Shown here: positions 29,466 through 37,748 of the stretch, piece by piece
How the letters are laid out: each line of letters opens with the position of its first letter
Numbering within the stretch: position 1 is the first letter of the stretch
DNA from: Clostridia bacterium
GTDB lineage: Bacteria > Bacillota > Clostridia > Oscillospirales > Acutalibacteraceae
Assembly (NCBI GenBank): GCA_030526115.1
Contig: JAUNDK010000005.1
Coordinates: 16,626 to 80,625, forward strand
Length of the DNA: 64,000 nucleotides
Direction: 5' to 3'
The notes under the pieces: generated by a model
The model's input: only the letters and a program-made list of their open reading frames with translations
What the model was told of the DNA's origin: nothing
The model's database searches: none
Made by a program: the position numbers and the translations under genes

Positions 29466-31124
29466 ATGCCGAGAACTTACGATGACAGAATGTTCATAGA
29501 TACTTTTGAACATCAATATACATGGCTTAACGGCTTTCTGAGAAATGTGTCCAGATATTCCGACAGACCGGCCCTGCTTGATCCGCTCACAGAGAGAAAC
29601 TGGAATTATTCGGAACTCAATAAAGAATGCAACAGACTTGCCCATGCCTTAAAAAAAGACGGAACAGGTAAAGATGATGTGGTTATGACAGCCATGCTCA
29701 ACTGTCCTGAGTTTGTTTTCTCATATATAGGCCCGAGAAAAATAGGAGCAATACTTAATCCTGCTAACTTCAACCTGGCACCGGGCGAGATGGCAAAGCT
29801 CATTGACCACAACAGGCCAAAGGTGTTTATGTATTCTCCGGATGTAAGGGATATGGTAACAGAGGCAATCGGTCTTGCGAAGAATCCGCCTGAAGTAATT
29901 ATCATGGTGGATAATCTCAGGGGTATCGAGCTTCCTGATGGTCATACAGCTTACAATGACTATGTTAGGGATATGCCCGATACAGACCCAAAGCAGGATT
30001 TTATTCCCCATATATATGACGAAGTGTTAAGACTGTGCACATCGGGTACAACATCTCTGCCGAAAAGCTGTCCGATTAACGATATAAACGAGGTGCTCTC
30101 CGCTCACGATGTAATCATGCAGTATCCTTTACAGTCAGGGGATATAACCATGAATATGACACCGTGGTTTCACAGGGGAGGAATTCACAGCGGTGGTCCC
30201 GGTCCTTCCTTATATGTAGGTGCGGCAGTTACGGTCATGAGAAATTTTCAGCCGAAGCAGGTATTGAAATGGACAGAGCAGTTTGATATAAACTATCTTA
30301 TGGGTGCACCTTCCACACTTGAAATGCTCGCAAGAACTCAGAAAAAGCATCCCCATGATTTATCCTCCCTCAAGGGCCTTGTAACCATGGGAGCACCCCT
30401 TGAAAAAGAGGCCTGTGAGGAATATATGAATGTACTCACACCGAGAATTTTCAACGGCTACGGCACAACCGAAACCTTCTGGAACAGCTTTTTAAGACCG
30501 TTTGATCTTCCTGAGGGAAGCGGTACCGCAGGCGGAAGCTGTATAGATGACGAGACAAGAATCGTAAAGGTGTACGATGACCGCAAAGCGGAACCCGATG
30601 AAACCGTGCCGAAGGATAACGAAACCACAGGTGAGATTATTATATGGAGTCCCGCCAAGGGTACATATACTTATATAAATTCCCCTGAGGAGACCGAGGA
30701 AAAATTTTATTCAGGTTGGATGTATACCGGCGATCTCGGTGTCTGGGATGAAAAAGGCTATGTCACCATAAAGGGCAGAAAAGATGATATGATAGTATGC
30801 GCCGCAGAGAATATCTACCCAACCCAGGTGGAAAATGCCATTATAGAACATCCAAAGGTTGAGGACTGTTTTGCTGTGGGTGTTCATGACAAACTGAGAG
30901 GTCAGGCCGTGGCGGCTTATGTCAAAGCAAAGGATGAAAGCCTCACTGCAGAGGAAGTTTCCGAGTTCTGTCATAATCATCCTGACTTATCCGCATACAA
31001 GCGACCAAGGTATATAATGATTACCGAAAGTCTGCCATATACTCCGACAGGCAAAAAACAGAGAGCAAAACTGCGTAAATCCGCTGACAGCGACCTTGAA
31101 GAGGGCAGACTCAGAAGAGTCTGA
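29466..31124 (+). CDS. Acyl-CoA synthetase, AMP-dependent (ANL family)
   Basis: Activates a carboxylic acid to its CoA thioester through an acyl-adenylate. Seen: P-loop CTSGTTSLPKSCP near residue 192, YGTTE near residue 330, YTGDLG and GRKDDMI near the hinge at about 430, and the catalytic Lys in YTPTGKKQ near residue 535. The length of 552 residues is typical of fatty- or aryl-acid CoA ligases; the substrate is unknown. ATG 29466 follows GGAGG by 8 bases; a GTG at 29445 lies before that site and is rejected. Single-gene unit with its own promoter, dyad and terminator. Confidence 0.88.
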   Translation: MPRTYDDRMFIDTFEHQYTWLNGFLRNVSRYSDRPALLDPLTERNWNYSELNKECNRLAHALKKDGTGKDDVVMTAMLNCPEFVFSYIGPRKIGAILNPANFNLAPGEMAKLIDHNRPKVFMYSPDVRDMVTEAIGLAKNPPEVIIMVDNLRGIELPDGHTAYNDYVRDMPDTDPKQDFIPHIYDEVLRLCTSGTTSLPKSCPINDINEVLSAHDVIMQYPLQSGDITMNMTPWFHRGGIHSGGPGPSLYVGAAVTVMRNFQPKQVLKWTEQFDINYLMGAPSTLEMLARTQKKHPHDLSSLKGLVTMGAPLEKEACEEYMNVLTPRIFNGYGTTETFWNSFLRPFDLPEGSGTAGGSCIDDETRIVKVYDDRKAEPDETVPKDNETTGEIIIWSPAKGTYTYINSPEETEEKFYSGWMYTGDLGVWDEKGYVTIKGRKDDMIVCAAENIYPTQVENAIIEHPKVEDCFAVGVHDKLRGQAVAAYVKAKDESLTAEEVSEFCHNHPDLSAYKRPRYIMITESLPYTPTGKKQRAKLRKSADSDLEEGRLRRV

Positions 31125-31148
31125 TTAATAATAAACATAAATATCCTA

Positions 31149-31185
31149 AACAGCACTTCGAAATATTGATTCGGGGTGCTGTTTT
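31149..31185 (+). terminator. Terminator of the acyl-CoA ligase gene
   Basis: Stem AACAGCACTTCGAA / TTCGGGGTGCTGTT followed by TTC. Confidence 0.8.
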
Positions 31186-31258
31186 CTGTTGAAAATATGA
31201 TTTTCAGATGTTAGTATATATAAAACCACTACTAAAACTTAAAAGGATGAACCTGATT

Positions 31259-32335
31259 ATGGCAAGCAAACATCTTGTTATTATCATATATATTTTTGAG
31301 CTTATTGCTGCATGCATACTGCTCACGAATTTTGAGTCACTTTGGAATAACAGATTTTTAAATCCGAAAGTAAAAATCGAAAGTGAAAACCGAAAGAAAC
31401 TCCTCAGGCTTTTTATTCTGATGATAATCAGAATTATAGTAAAAGCGGTGTATTTTTACATTGAGTTTTATATACGGGAAATTCCTGTGGCGTACCTGCT
31501 GGATATGGCCATGGATTTCACCTATGTGCTGTCGCTGTATTTCTGCTACGATATAGCACTGTATAAAATCGGAAAAGAAACAAGCCGGATAAAAACCATG
31601 CTTAAGGTGTGCGGCGGAATTTACGCCTTTGGCTTTCTGTTTGTTTCACTGATATGGCTCGATCCGAACATGGGCACACTCATTATTCCTAAAGGTCCGG
31701 CGTGGATTGCATATATTGCAAGCGAACTGGTGGCATTTGTTCCGTATATAATCACAGGACTGTATCTTCTGTATGAACTTGTTTCAAAATACAGAGGACA
31801 GGAGTATTTCATTGAGAGTCTTGTACTGGTGCTCAATAATCTCTGGTATGTTGTTTATGTTCATATGTGGAACTTCAGTTACCTTGATAAGAATCTGTAT
31901 TTCTTAAGGATACTCAAACCCCTTGACGGTCTGCATCTGTACATGGCTGTACTGCTTATACTGTTTACAGGAGTATTCGTAAGACAGTACAGAAAAATGA
32001 CAGGCGATATGCTTGTGCAGGAGACAGATCATAATGAAATTCTGCCGGCGGAAAATTCTTCCCGTGAAGAAACAATAAATGATGAGCCGGATAAAATTCA
32101 GACGGAAGAAGCAGATGTGATTCATGAGGAGAAAACTCACGAGGAATTTCAGCTTACCCACCGTGAAGAGGAAATACTCAGTCTTCTTGTCGAGGGTAAA
32201 TCCTATCAGGAGATTGCGGATGAACTTGTTATTTCTCTGAACACAGTAAAAAGACACTGCTCGAATGTGTATCATAAATGCGGTGTTAAGAACAGAAATC
32301 AGTTAAGTTCACTGATTAACACCAAAAATAAATAA
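31259..32335 (+). CDS. Membrane-embedded LuxR-type regulator (7 TM + HTH)
   Basis: A fusion of a seven-helix membrane sensor (about residues 1-250) and a C-terminal LuxR/GerE DNA-binding domain (last ~60 residues, LTHREEEILSLLVEGKSYQEIA and LVISLNTVKRH). Between them is a hydrophilic acidic linker. No receiver domain, so it is not a normal response regulator. AAAAGG at 31241-31246 supports the ATG at 31259; an in-frame ATG at 31208 lacks a ribosome site. Known: such membrane LuxR proteins occur in gut Actinobacteria and some Clostridia next to the genes they control. It lies upstream of the exported decarboxylase-like gene and may regulate it (inference). Confidence 0.82.
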   Translation: MASKHLVIIIYIFELIAACILLTNFESLWNNRFLNPKVKIESENRKKLLRLFILMIIRIIVKAVYFYIEFYIREIPVAYLLDMAMDFTYVLSLYFCYDIALYKIGKETSRIKTMLKVCGGIYAFGFLFVSLIWLDPNMGTLIIPKGPAWIAYIASELVAFVPYIITGLYLLYELVSKYRGQEYFIESLVLVLNNLWYVVYVHMWNFSYLDKNLYFLRILKPLDGLHLYMAVLLILFTGVFVRQYRKMTGDMLVQETDHNEILPAENSSREETINDEPDKIQTEEADVIHEEKTHEEFQLTHREEEILSLLVEGKSYQEIADELVISLNTVKRHCSNVYHKCGVKNRNQLSSLINTKNK

Positions 32336-32346
32336 GTATCACATAA

Positions 32347-32395
32347 CACAAAAGGGTTATTTTGCGTGAAAAAGGCGTAAAATGGCCCTTTTGTG
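32347..32395 (+). promoter_or_regulatory. 49-base stem-loop between the LuxR gene and the PsiD-like gene
   Basis: CACAAAAGGG and CCCTTTTGTG form a perfect 10-bp outer stem, with inner ATTTTGCG/CGTAAAAT pairing. There is only a short T run, so it may be a terminator for the LuxR gene or a regulatory site for the gene 99 bases downstream. Confidence 0.6.
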
Positions 32396-32493
32396 CAATT
32401 TCCATCCGAGTAAGAAGAGTCTATTATGCAGTCATGGATTTTCACTACGGAAAAACCAAATCACTATTCAAATCTTTTTAGGAGGAAACGGAA

Positions 32494-33729
32494 ATGAAGA
32501 AAAACGTTTCAAAAATCGGATCACTCTTACTCGCAGTGATCATGTTATTCAACATCTGTGTCTTCGCAGTTAATGCAGAAGAAACAACAGAAAAAGAGAG
32601 AGCCCAGATTACTCTCGACTTTATGAAGCTCATGGAGGACGAAGAGCTTAAGGCTTTAATGGAGGAATCCATTGCCCTCGCAGCAACAGTAAACCCTGAC
32701 AGAAAGACAAACCCGGTTCAGTCCCTTGAGGAGTACTACGACTTCCTCGACTGGTCCGCAACATGCTTACCTTGGAATATCCTCAATACAGTTGATATTG
32801 AGTCCATATATTCCCGTATCGACCAGAGCCTTGACTACTGGTACTTCCTTATAGATCAGCCGCTCCCTGAGCTTGCAGGTAAGGGTTACTACTATCCATG
32901 CCTCGAGTTCCATGAGCCAATCGCATCCTGGGTTAAGGATTACTGCAAGAGCTGGGGCGAGTACCTCTCCACAGAAGATTCCTGGTGCGACGAGTATTAT
33001 GACATTATCTGCAATGATGGCGACTTCGGTATGGATAAGGGCTGGTACGGTGATGAGAACATCTGGACAACATTCAACGAGTGGTTTGCAAGACATCTCG
33101 CAGATGAGAACCAGAGACCTATCTCCGATGCAGACATCGTTGCACCTGCAGACTCCTCTCCACAGGGTATCTGGAATATTGACGAGAACTCCCAGATCGA
33201 TCTCGGCGTTCAGCTCAAGAGCGTAAGATTCTACAATGTAGAAGACATCATCGGCGAGGACAGCGAATACGAGACAGAGTTCGCAAACGGTATTCTCACT
33301 CATACTTTCCTCGACGTTAACGACTACCACAGATATCACTTCCCTGTAAGCGGTAAGGTTCTCGAAATAAGAAAGATAAGTGGATTCGACGCAGTCGGCG
33401 GCCTCATCTCCTGGAGCGAAGAAGAAGGCAGATACCTTCTCTGGGATGAGAATCCTGGCTGGCAGTCCATCGAGACAAGGGACTGCGTAATCCTTGACAC
33501 AGAGTACGGCCTCGTAGCAATTCTTCCTATCGGTATGTCTCAGGTTTCATCCTGTAACTGGGAAGATACAGTTGTTCCGGGCGCAGATGTTAAGGCAGGC
33601 GACCCAATGGGTTACTTCCTCTTCGGCGGATCTGACATAGTCATGATTTTCCAGGATGGCGTTGAGCTTGATCTCACAACAGAGGACCACATCCTCATGG
33701 GCGAGCCTTATGCAACAGTAGTAAAATAA
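32494..33729 (+). CDS. Exported phosphatidylserine-decarboxylase-like enzyme (PsiD-like)
   Basis: 411 residues. Seen: a cleavable signal peptide (about residues 1-29, ending VNAEE), an N-terminal helical domain (about 45-200), then a PSD-type catalytic domain. The charge-relay Asp220 is in VAPADSSP, His279 in DYHRYHFPVSG, and the self-processing site FGGSD has Ser380. Cleavage before Ser380 would give a 32-residue pyruvoyl chain. Known: PSD-family proteins with an extra N-terminal domain include fungal PsiD, an L-tryptophan decarboxylase, as well as lipid enzymes. Normal psd is already present at 3926, and export is unusual. The substrate is open: amino acid, peptide or lipid. AGGAGG site; very regular codons suggest good expression. 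Confidence 0.82.
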   Translation: MKKNVSKIGSLLLAVIMLFNICVFAVNAEETTEKERAQITLDFMKLMEDEELKALMEESIALAATVNPDRKTNPVQSLEEYYDFLDWSATCLPWNILNTVDIESIYSRIDQSLDYWYFLIDQPLPELAGKGYYYPCLEFHEPIASWVKDYCKSWGEYLSTEDSWCDEYYDIICNDGDFGMDKGWYGDENIWTTFNEWFARHLADENQRPISDADIVAPADSSPQGIWNIDENSQIDLGVQLKSVRFYNVEDIIGEDSEYETEFANGILTHTFLDVNDYHRYHFPVSGKVLEIRKISGFDAVGGLISWSEEEGRYLLWDENPGWQSIETRDCVILDTEYGLVAILPIGMSQVSSCNWEDTVVPGADVKAGDPMGYFLFGGSDIVMIFQDGVELDLTTEDHILMGEPYATVVK

Positions 33730-33775
33730 TTACTTACTCCCATACAATACACCAACTCATAAATCCCCCATTACT

Positions 33776-33811
33776 GAGCAGGGTCGCTTTAAGCGGCTCT
33801 GCTCTTTTTCT
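33776..33811 (+). terminator. Terminator of the PsiD-like gene
   Basis: Stem GAGCAG...TCGC/GCGG...CTGCTC then CTTTTTC. Confidence 0.85.
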
Positions 33812-33882
33812 ATTGATAATTGTGATATATTATATTTACACTTATCTTAAATAGCTGAAACAGTAACTCAGGGGAGGATGTT

Positions 33883-34893
33883 ATGAAAAATATAATGAAA
33901 AAACTGATGTCACTTATACTGGTTGTCACATTGGCAATGTCTGTTACCGTGCAGTTTTCAGAATCTGCGGAAGCTGCCGAGTATATAAATAGTGGAATAT
34001 ATGTAATGTCCAAAGGCATCGGAGCAAATGTAGGAACCTACTACATTGTTGTGGAAAAGAAAAACGGAAATTACTGGCTTTCGGTATATAACGGAAAAAG
34101 TAATTACAGGGCGAATAAAATCAGTCTGGGAACCTTTCCGTGGAAGATTTCAACCAACAGCTACCGCATAGAAGGTCAGGCAACAAGGATTGATCTTGTA
34201 TGGAAAACCCGCAGTAAGATAAAGGTAACTCAGACAGGGCCGAACTGTGCCGGTTTCAACATGACGGGTACATATCGTAAGGCTGAAAATTACACCGCCC
34301 CCTCGAAGCCTTATCTTGCAAAAGCAGAGTCATATAAAAACGGAATCAGACTGAAGTGGCCCAATAAGTTTACATCTGGTGATTATGTGGATGTTTACCG
34401 TATATACAGGAATTCCGGAAACGGAGGCTTTGTTCCGATTGCAACGATAAACGCAACATCGAAATATTCAAAGTCTTCAGACGGAAAATATGTGTATTAC
34501 TATGACAGCACCGCAAAAGAAGGTGTCAGATATTCCTATAAGATACGCTCTTACCGCTCCGGAAAATACAGCTATATGAGCAATATAAAGCCGGGTATGT
34601 ATATTAAAGCTCCGTCATCGGTAAGCATCAGCCGTGCCTCTTTCGGACGCCTCTCGCTGAGCTGGTACAATGTAAAAGGTGCAACAAGCTATAAAGTTTA
34701 CAGAAAAACAGGGTCATCCGGAAAGTGGGATATGATTAAGACGGTTTCTTCTGACAAAACAAACGGACTTACCGGAAGACTTACATTCCGTGACAGCAAT
34801 GTTACATCAGGAAAAAGATATTATTATTGTGTAAAGGCATACAGGAGCGGGTATTTAAGTGAAAAATCACGAACTGTTTCATGTGTTGCATAA
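33883..34893 (+). CDS. Secreted protein with fibronectin type III-like repeats
   Basis: A 336-residue protein with a signal peptide (about residues 1-31, ending SAEAAE), a unique beta-rich domain (32-135), then two FN3-like repeats (about 140-235 and 238-336). Both repeats carry paired Tyr/Trp patterns of the form YRIYR...Y.Y.DSTAKEGVRYSYKIRSYRSG. No sorting signal or catalytic motif. GGGAGG precedes the ATG. Its own terminator follows. Inferred role is extracellular binding; the ligand is unknown. Confidence 0.78.
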   Translation: MKNIMKKLMSLILVVTLAMSVTVQFSESAEAAEYINSGIYVMSKGIGANVGTYYIVVEKKNGNYWLSVYNGKSNYRANKISLGTFPWKISTNSYRIEGQATRIDLVWKTRSKIKVTQTGPNCAGFNMTGTYRKAENYTAPSKPYLAKAESYKNGIRLKWPNKFTSGDYVDVYRIYRNSGNGGFVPIATINATSKYSKSSDGKYVYYYDSTAKEGVRYSYKIRSYRSGKYSYMSNIKPGMYIKAPSSVSISRASFGRLSLSWYNVKGATSYKVYRKTGSSGKWDMIKTVSSDKTNGLTGRLTFRDSNVTSGKRYYYCVKAYRSGYLSEKSRTVSCVA

Positions 34894-34903
34894 CGGGATT
34901 TAT

Positions 34904-34936
34904 TGCAGGGCAGACCGGGAGGGTTTGCCCTGTTTC
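34904..34936 (+). terminator. Terminator of the FN3 protein gene
   Basis: Stem GCAGGGCA / TGCCCTGT with a GC-rich loop, followed by TTT. Confidence 0.65.
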
Positions 34937-35074
34937 TGTATATCTCACAAAGAATACATCCTTTATTTGTAATTACTGCATAGATAAAATGTAAATTCGC
35001 GTGAAAGAAAAAGCGAGAAAAAACTAGTAAAAAAGAGAACCTGAAAACTAAATTAAATTTTCTCAAAATTCTTG

Positions 35075-35103
35075 TTGACACAGGGGTGCCCATGTGGTAT
35101 TAT
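35075..35103 (+). promoter_or_regulatory. Promoter of rplM-rpsI
   Basis: TTGACA, 17-base spacer, TATTAT. Confidence 0.88.
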
Positions 35104-35107
35104 CATT

Positions 35108-35190
35108 AGGCGCTAAAGCGAAGAAATGGCTTTATAATGCCTTTTTCAAAAGGTAAACTTCGTCTTAGGGCGAAGGTTAATATATCTAAT
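35108..35190 (+). ncRNA. Candidate L13 autoregulatory leader
   Basis: The ~100-base leader before rplM contains GCGCTAAAGC, CCTTTTTCAAAAGG and a CTTCG...CGAAG hairpin (35158-35177) close to the ribosome site. Firmicutes rplM genes often carry a ribosomal-protein leader; I infer that here from position and hairpins only. Confidence 0.4.
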
Positions 35191-35207
35191 TTTTATGGAG
35201 GTACGCT

Positions 35208-35639
35208 ATGTCCACTTTTATGGCAAAGGCTGGTCAGGTTGACCGCAAATGGTATGTCATCGATGCTGCTGGTAAGCCACTCGGCCGTGTAGCAGCTCAG
35301 GCAGCTATCTTACTCAGAGGTAAGCACAAGGTAACATTCACACCACACGTTGACTGCGGTGATCACGTAATCATCATCAACGCTGCAGATGCAGTTCTCA
35401 CAGGTTCCAAGCTCGATAATAAGGTTTATTATCATCACACAGGCTATATCGGCCACATGAAGGCTGTTAAGTACAGCACACTCATGAGAACAAAGCCGGA
35501 GCTTGCTATGAAGCTTGCTGTTGAGGGTATGATTCCTTCCAACACAATCGGCCGTAAGGCTTGCACAAGACTCAAGATCTATGCAGGCAGCGAGCACCCA
35601 CATGCATCTCAGAAGCCTGAGACATGGGAAAAGATCTAA
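35208..35639 (+). CDS. rplM: 50S ribosomal protein L13
   Basis: 143 residues, full length, with KWYVIDAAGKPLGRVA near the start, DHVIIINAADAVLTGSK and the conserved GMIPSNTIGR. GGAGG site. Cotranscribed with rpsI, 17 bases downstream, as in most bacteria. Confidence 0.98.
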   Translation: MSTFMAKAGQVDRKWYVIDAAGKPLGRVAAQAAILLRGKHKVTFTPHVDCGDHVIIINAADAVLTGSKLDNKVYYHHTGYIGHMKAVKYSTLMRTKPELAMKLAVEGMIPSNTIGRKACTRLKIYAGSEHPHASQKPETWEKI

Positions 35640-35656
35640 GAAGGAGGATTTAAATT

Positions 35657-36058
35657 ATGTACGAAAAGGCACCATATTTCTACGGTACAGGCAGAAGAAA
35701 GTCTTCCGTTGCAAGAGTTAGACTTTATCAGGGTACAGGTAAGATCACAATCAACGATCGTGAAATCGACGATTATTTCGGACTCGAGACACTCAAGCTC
35801 ATCGTTCGTCAGCCACTCGCTCTCACAGAGCTCGAGGGTAAGTTTGACATCGTTTGCCGTGTAGCTGGCGGCGGTGTTTCCGGCCAGGCAGGCGCTATCC
35901 GTCACGGTGTAGCAAGAGCACTTCTCCAGTATGATTCCGAGAATCTCCGTTCTTCCCTCAAGAAGGCTGGTTTCCTCACAAGAGACCCAAGAATGAAGGA
36001 AAGAAAAAAATATGGCCTCAAGGCTGCGAGAAGAGCACCACAGTTCTCAAAGAGATAA
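35657..36058 (+). CDS. rpsI: 30S ribosomal protein S9
   Basis: 133 residues with [14 protein letters not shown] start ([14 protein letters not shown]), the [14 protein letters not shown] motif and the conserved basic C-terminal tail ending QFSKR that reaches the ribosomal P site. AAGGAGG site. A strong terminator follows. Confidence 0.98.
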   Translation: MYEKAPYFYGTGRRKSSVARVRLYQGTGKITINDREIDDYFGLETLKLIVRQPLALTELEGKFDIVCRVAGGGVSGQAGAIRHGVARALLQYDSENLRSSLKKAGFLTRDPRMKERKKYGLKAARRAPQFSKR

Positions 36059-36080
36059 TTATCTCCAAAGAATGTATATT

Positions 36081-36110
36081 ATCCCCAGAGCGTTTGCTCT
36101 GGGGATTTTT
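36081..36110 (+). terminator. Terminator of rplM-rpsI
   Basis: Stem CCCCAGAG(C)/CTCTGGGG with a TTTG loop then ATTTTT. Confidence 0.92.
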
Positions 36111-36258
36111 GCGTCCGGTATAAAAATCGGGCGCTTTTTTGCTGAAATTTGCATGAAAATTATTTGCGAATATGGAAATTTATGGTATATTGTGTTATAA
36201 TAACTATAAAAATAGTGTTAAATTAGAATTATTTTCGAGGTTATGTAATTGATTCATA

Positions 36259-36287
36259 TTGACAAATATTGTTCATTGTAGTAATAT
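36259..36287 (+). promoter_or_regulatory. Promoter of the Trp T-box operon
   Basis: TTGACA, 17-base spacer, TAATAT; a TATAAT 3 bases further on is an alternative -10. Confidence 0.65.
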
Positions 36288-36309
36288 AATATCAAACTAA
36301 TATGATAAA

Positions 36310-36580
36310 CCGATGAAGCGGAAGTAAAGACAGTTATGGCTTTACAGAGAACCCGGGATGCTGAGAGCCGGGTGAGAAACAGATTGTCAAATGGACCGCA
36401 GAGGGCGCAGTCAAATGTGATTATCACAGAGTATTCTGCGACGTTGAAGGCATACGTAATTTGCCGGGGATATACAGGTATCCCGCTAAGTGCACAGGTC
36501 ATGCTGTGAATCAAGGTGGCACCGCGGATAAGAACTATTCGTCCTTGACAGAAGGGATATTTCTGTCAGGGACGTTTTTA
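36310..36580 (+). ncRNA. T-box leader, tryptophan-specific
   Basis: The canonical T-box sequence AAGGTGGCACCGCGG lies at 36513-36527, with TGGC available to pair with the tRNA acceptor end. In Stem I the helices GCGG/CCGC and GACAGT/ATTGTC enclose the specifier loop, whose 3' side reads AAATGGA, giving TGG (Trp) at 36392-36394 followed by the usual A. The loop layout matches that of the Ile T-box at 15712. Terminator: GTCCTTGACAGAA paired with TTCTGTCAGGGAC then GTTTTTA (36541-36580). Confidence 0.92.
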
Positions 36581-36628
36581 TTTTATCCCGGACATGAATA
36601 TAAATTATCATTTTCGGGAGAGAGAAAA

Positions 36629-37747
36629 ATGAGTAACGCTTTTATCTGGTTCACAACGCATTTCGGAGGAGGTTTTGCCTCAGGCGCACAGCTTTACAGC
36701 TATTTCGGTAAGTTCGGAATGCTTAGTTTACTGCTTCCTGTTCTTGCGATGGCTTATGATGCCCTGTTTTTCGGTTATGCCATGCACTACGCAAGAAAAC
36801 ACGAGCTGTACGATTACCGATCTTATAATGATTCGTTTTACGGAAAGTTTTCACCGATTTTTTCGAATCTGTTCGAAGTGATTTATCTTGTTACCATGTG
36901 TCTTGCTCCGGCGGTTGCTTTTGCTACCGGAGGTGCTACATTACAGGCAATAACAGGCCTTCCGTATCTGCTGTGCACAGTAATTATCGGAGCTTTCATT
37001 TTTCTGGTTTCAATTTTCGGGTCAAAGCCGGTTCGCAGGGTTGCCTCGGTTCTGTCGATTGTCATAATAGCAGGTCTTTTAATTGTATATATTCCGAATA
37101 TCATAGTCGGAGCAGATAAAATATCAGCTTCTGTCACAGAATCTCAGATAGATTTCTCAACACTTAAGAATGCCCTTTATTCCGCATTTCTTTACGGCAC
37201 TTTCCAGCTCATAAATATTGCTGTGTTTGTTCAGCATGCCGAGAGTTATTCTGAGGCAAAGGAAGCAAAGCGCAGCATGGCAATAGGTTTTGTCATCAAT
37301 TCTCTTATGATGGTGCTTGTTGCCCTCGGACTTCTCACAATCAGTAACGAGCCTGATATTGCCACACAGAGTGTTCCGACTCTGTTTATGGTTCAGAAGG
37401 GCGTGGGCTCTTCATTCATGCTTCCGCTCATCTCTGTACTCATTATTCTCGGTGCGGTATCAACGGCCGTGAATATGGTAGCCGCAATGGTTCGCAGGGT
37501 GAGTGTTCATTTCGGAGCGGAGAAATCAAAGGAAAATCATACAGGTAAACCTTCGAAAAAAACCATAGTGATAGCCCTTGTATGCTGTCTTGTCGATTTC
37601 GGTATTGCTCAGTTCGGACTTCTCACTCTTGTTCAGAAAGCATATGGTTTCCTCGCATATCTTGAGATTCCCGTAATTCTTATCCCTTATATAATTCATA
37701 TGATAGTAACCAAATTCGATACAAAGAGCAGGGTGGGAGGAAAGTAA
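36629..37747 (+). CDS. YkvI-like transporter under Trp T-box control, probable tryptophan permease
   Basis: A 372-residue membrane protein with about ten or eleven helices, beginning with an unwound-helix motif TTHFGGGFASGAQ that fits the APC/LeuT fold, and a GGATLQAITG segment near residue 98. It resembles the YkvI family of uncharacterised permeases. I start at ATG 36629 (GGGAGAG upstream); the frame extends further upstream only through the T-box. The substrate inference rests on the Trp specifier in the leader. One base separates its stop from the dehydrogenase start, so they are coupled. Confidence 0.8.
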   Translation: MSNAFIWFTTHFGGGFASGAQLYSYFGKFGMLSLLLPVLAMAYDALFFGYAMHYARKHELYDYRSYNDSFYGKFSPIFSNLFEVIYLVTMCLAPAVAFATGGATLQAITGLPYLLCTVIIGAFIFLVSIFGSKPVRRVASVLSIVIIAGLLIVYIPNIIVGADKISASVTESQIDFSTLKNALYSAFLYGTFQLINIAVFVQHAESYSEAKEAKRSMAIGFVINSLMMVLVALGLLTISNEPDIATQSVPTLFMVQKGVGSSFMLPLISVLIILGAVSTAVNMVAAMVRRVSVHFGAEKSKENHTGKPSKKTIVIALVCCLVDFGIAQFGLLTLVQKAYGFLAYLEIPVILIPYIIHMIVTKFDTKSRVGGK

Positions 37748-37748
37748 G

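Noticed and set aside
36461..36628. Extra 56-codon N-terminus of the YkvI-like permease
   Set aside because: It lies in the T-box and terminator; the ATG at 36629 has the ribosome site.
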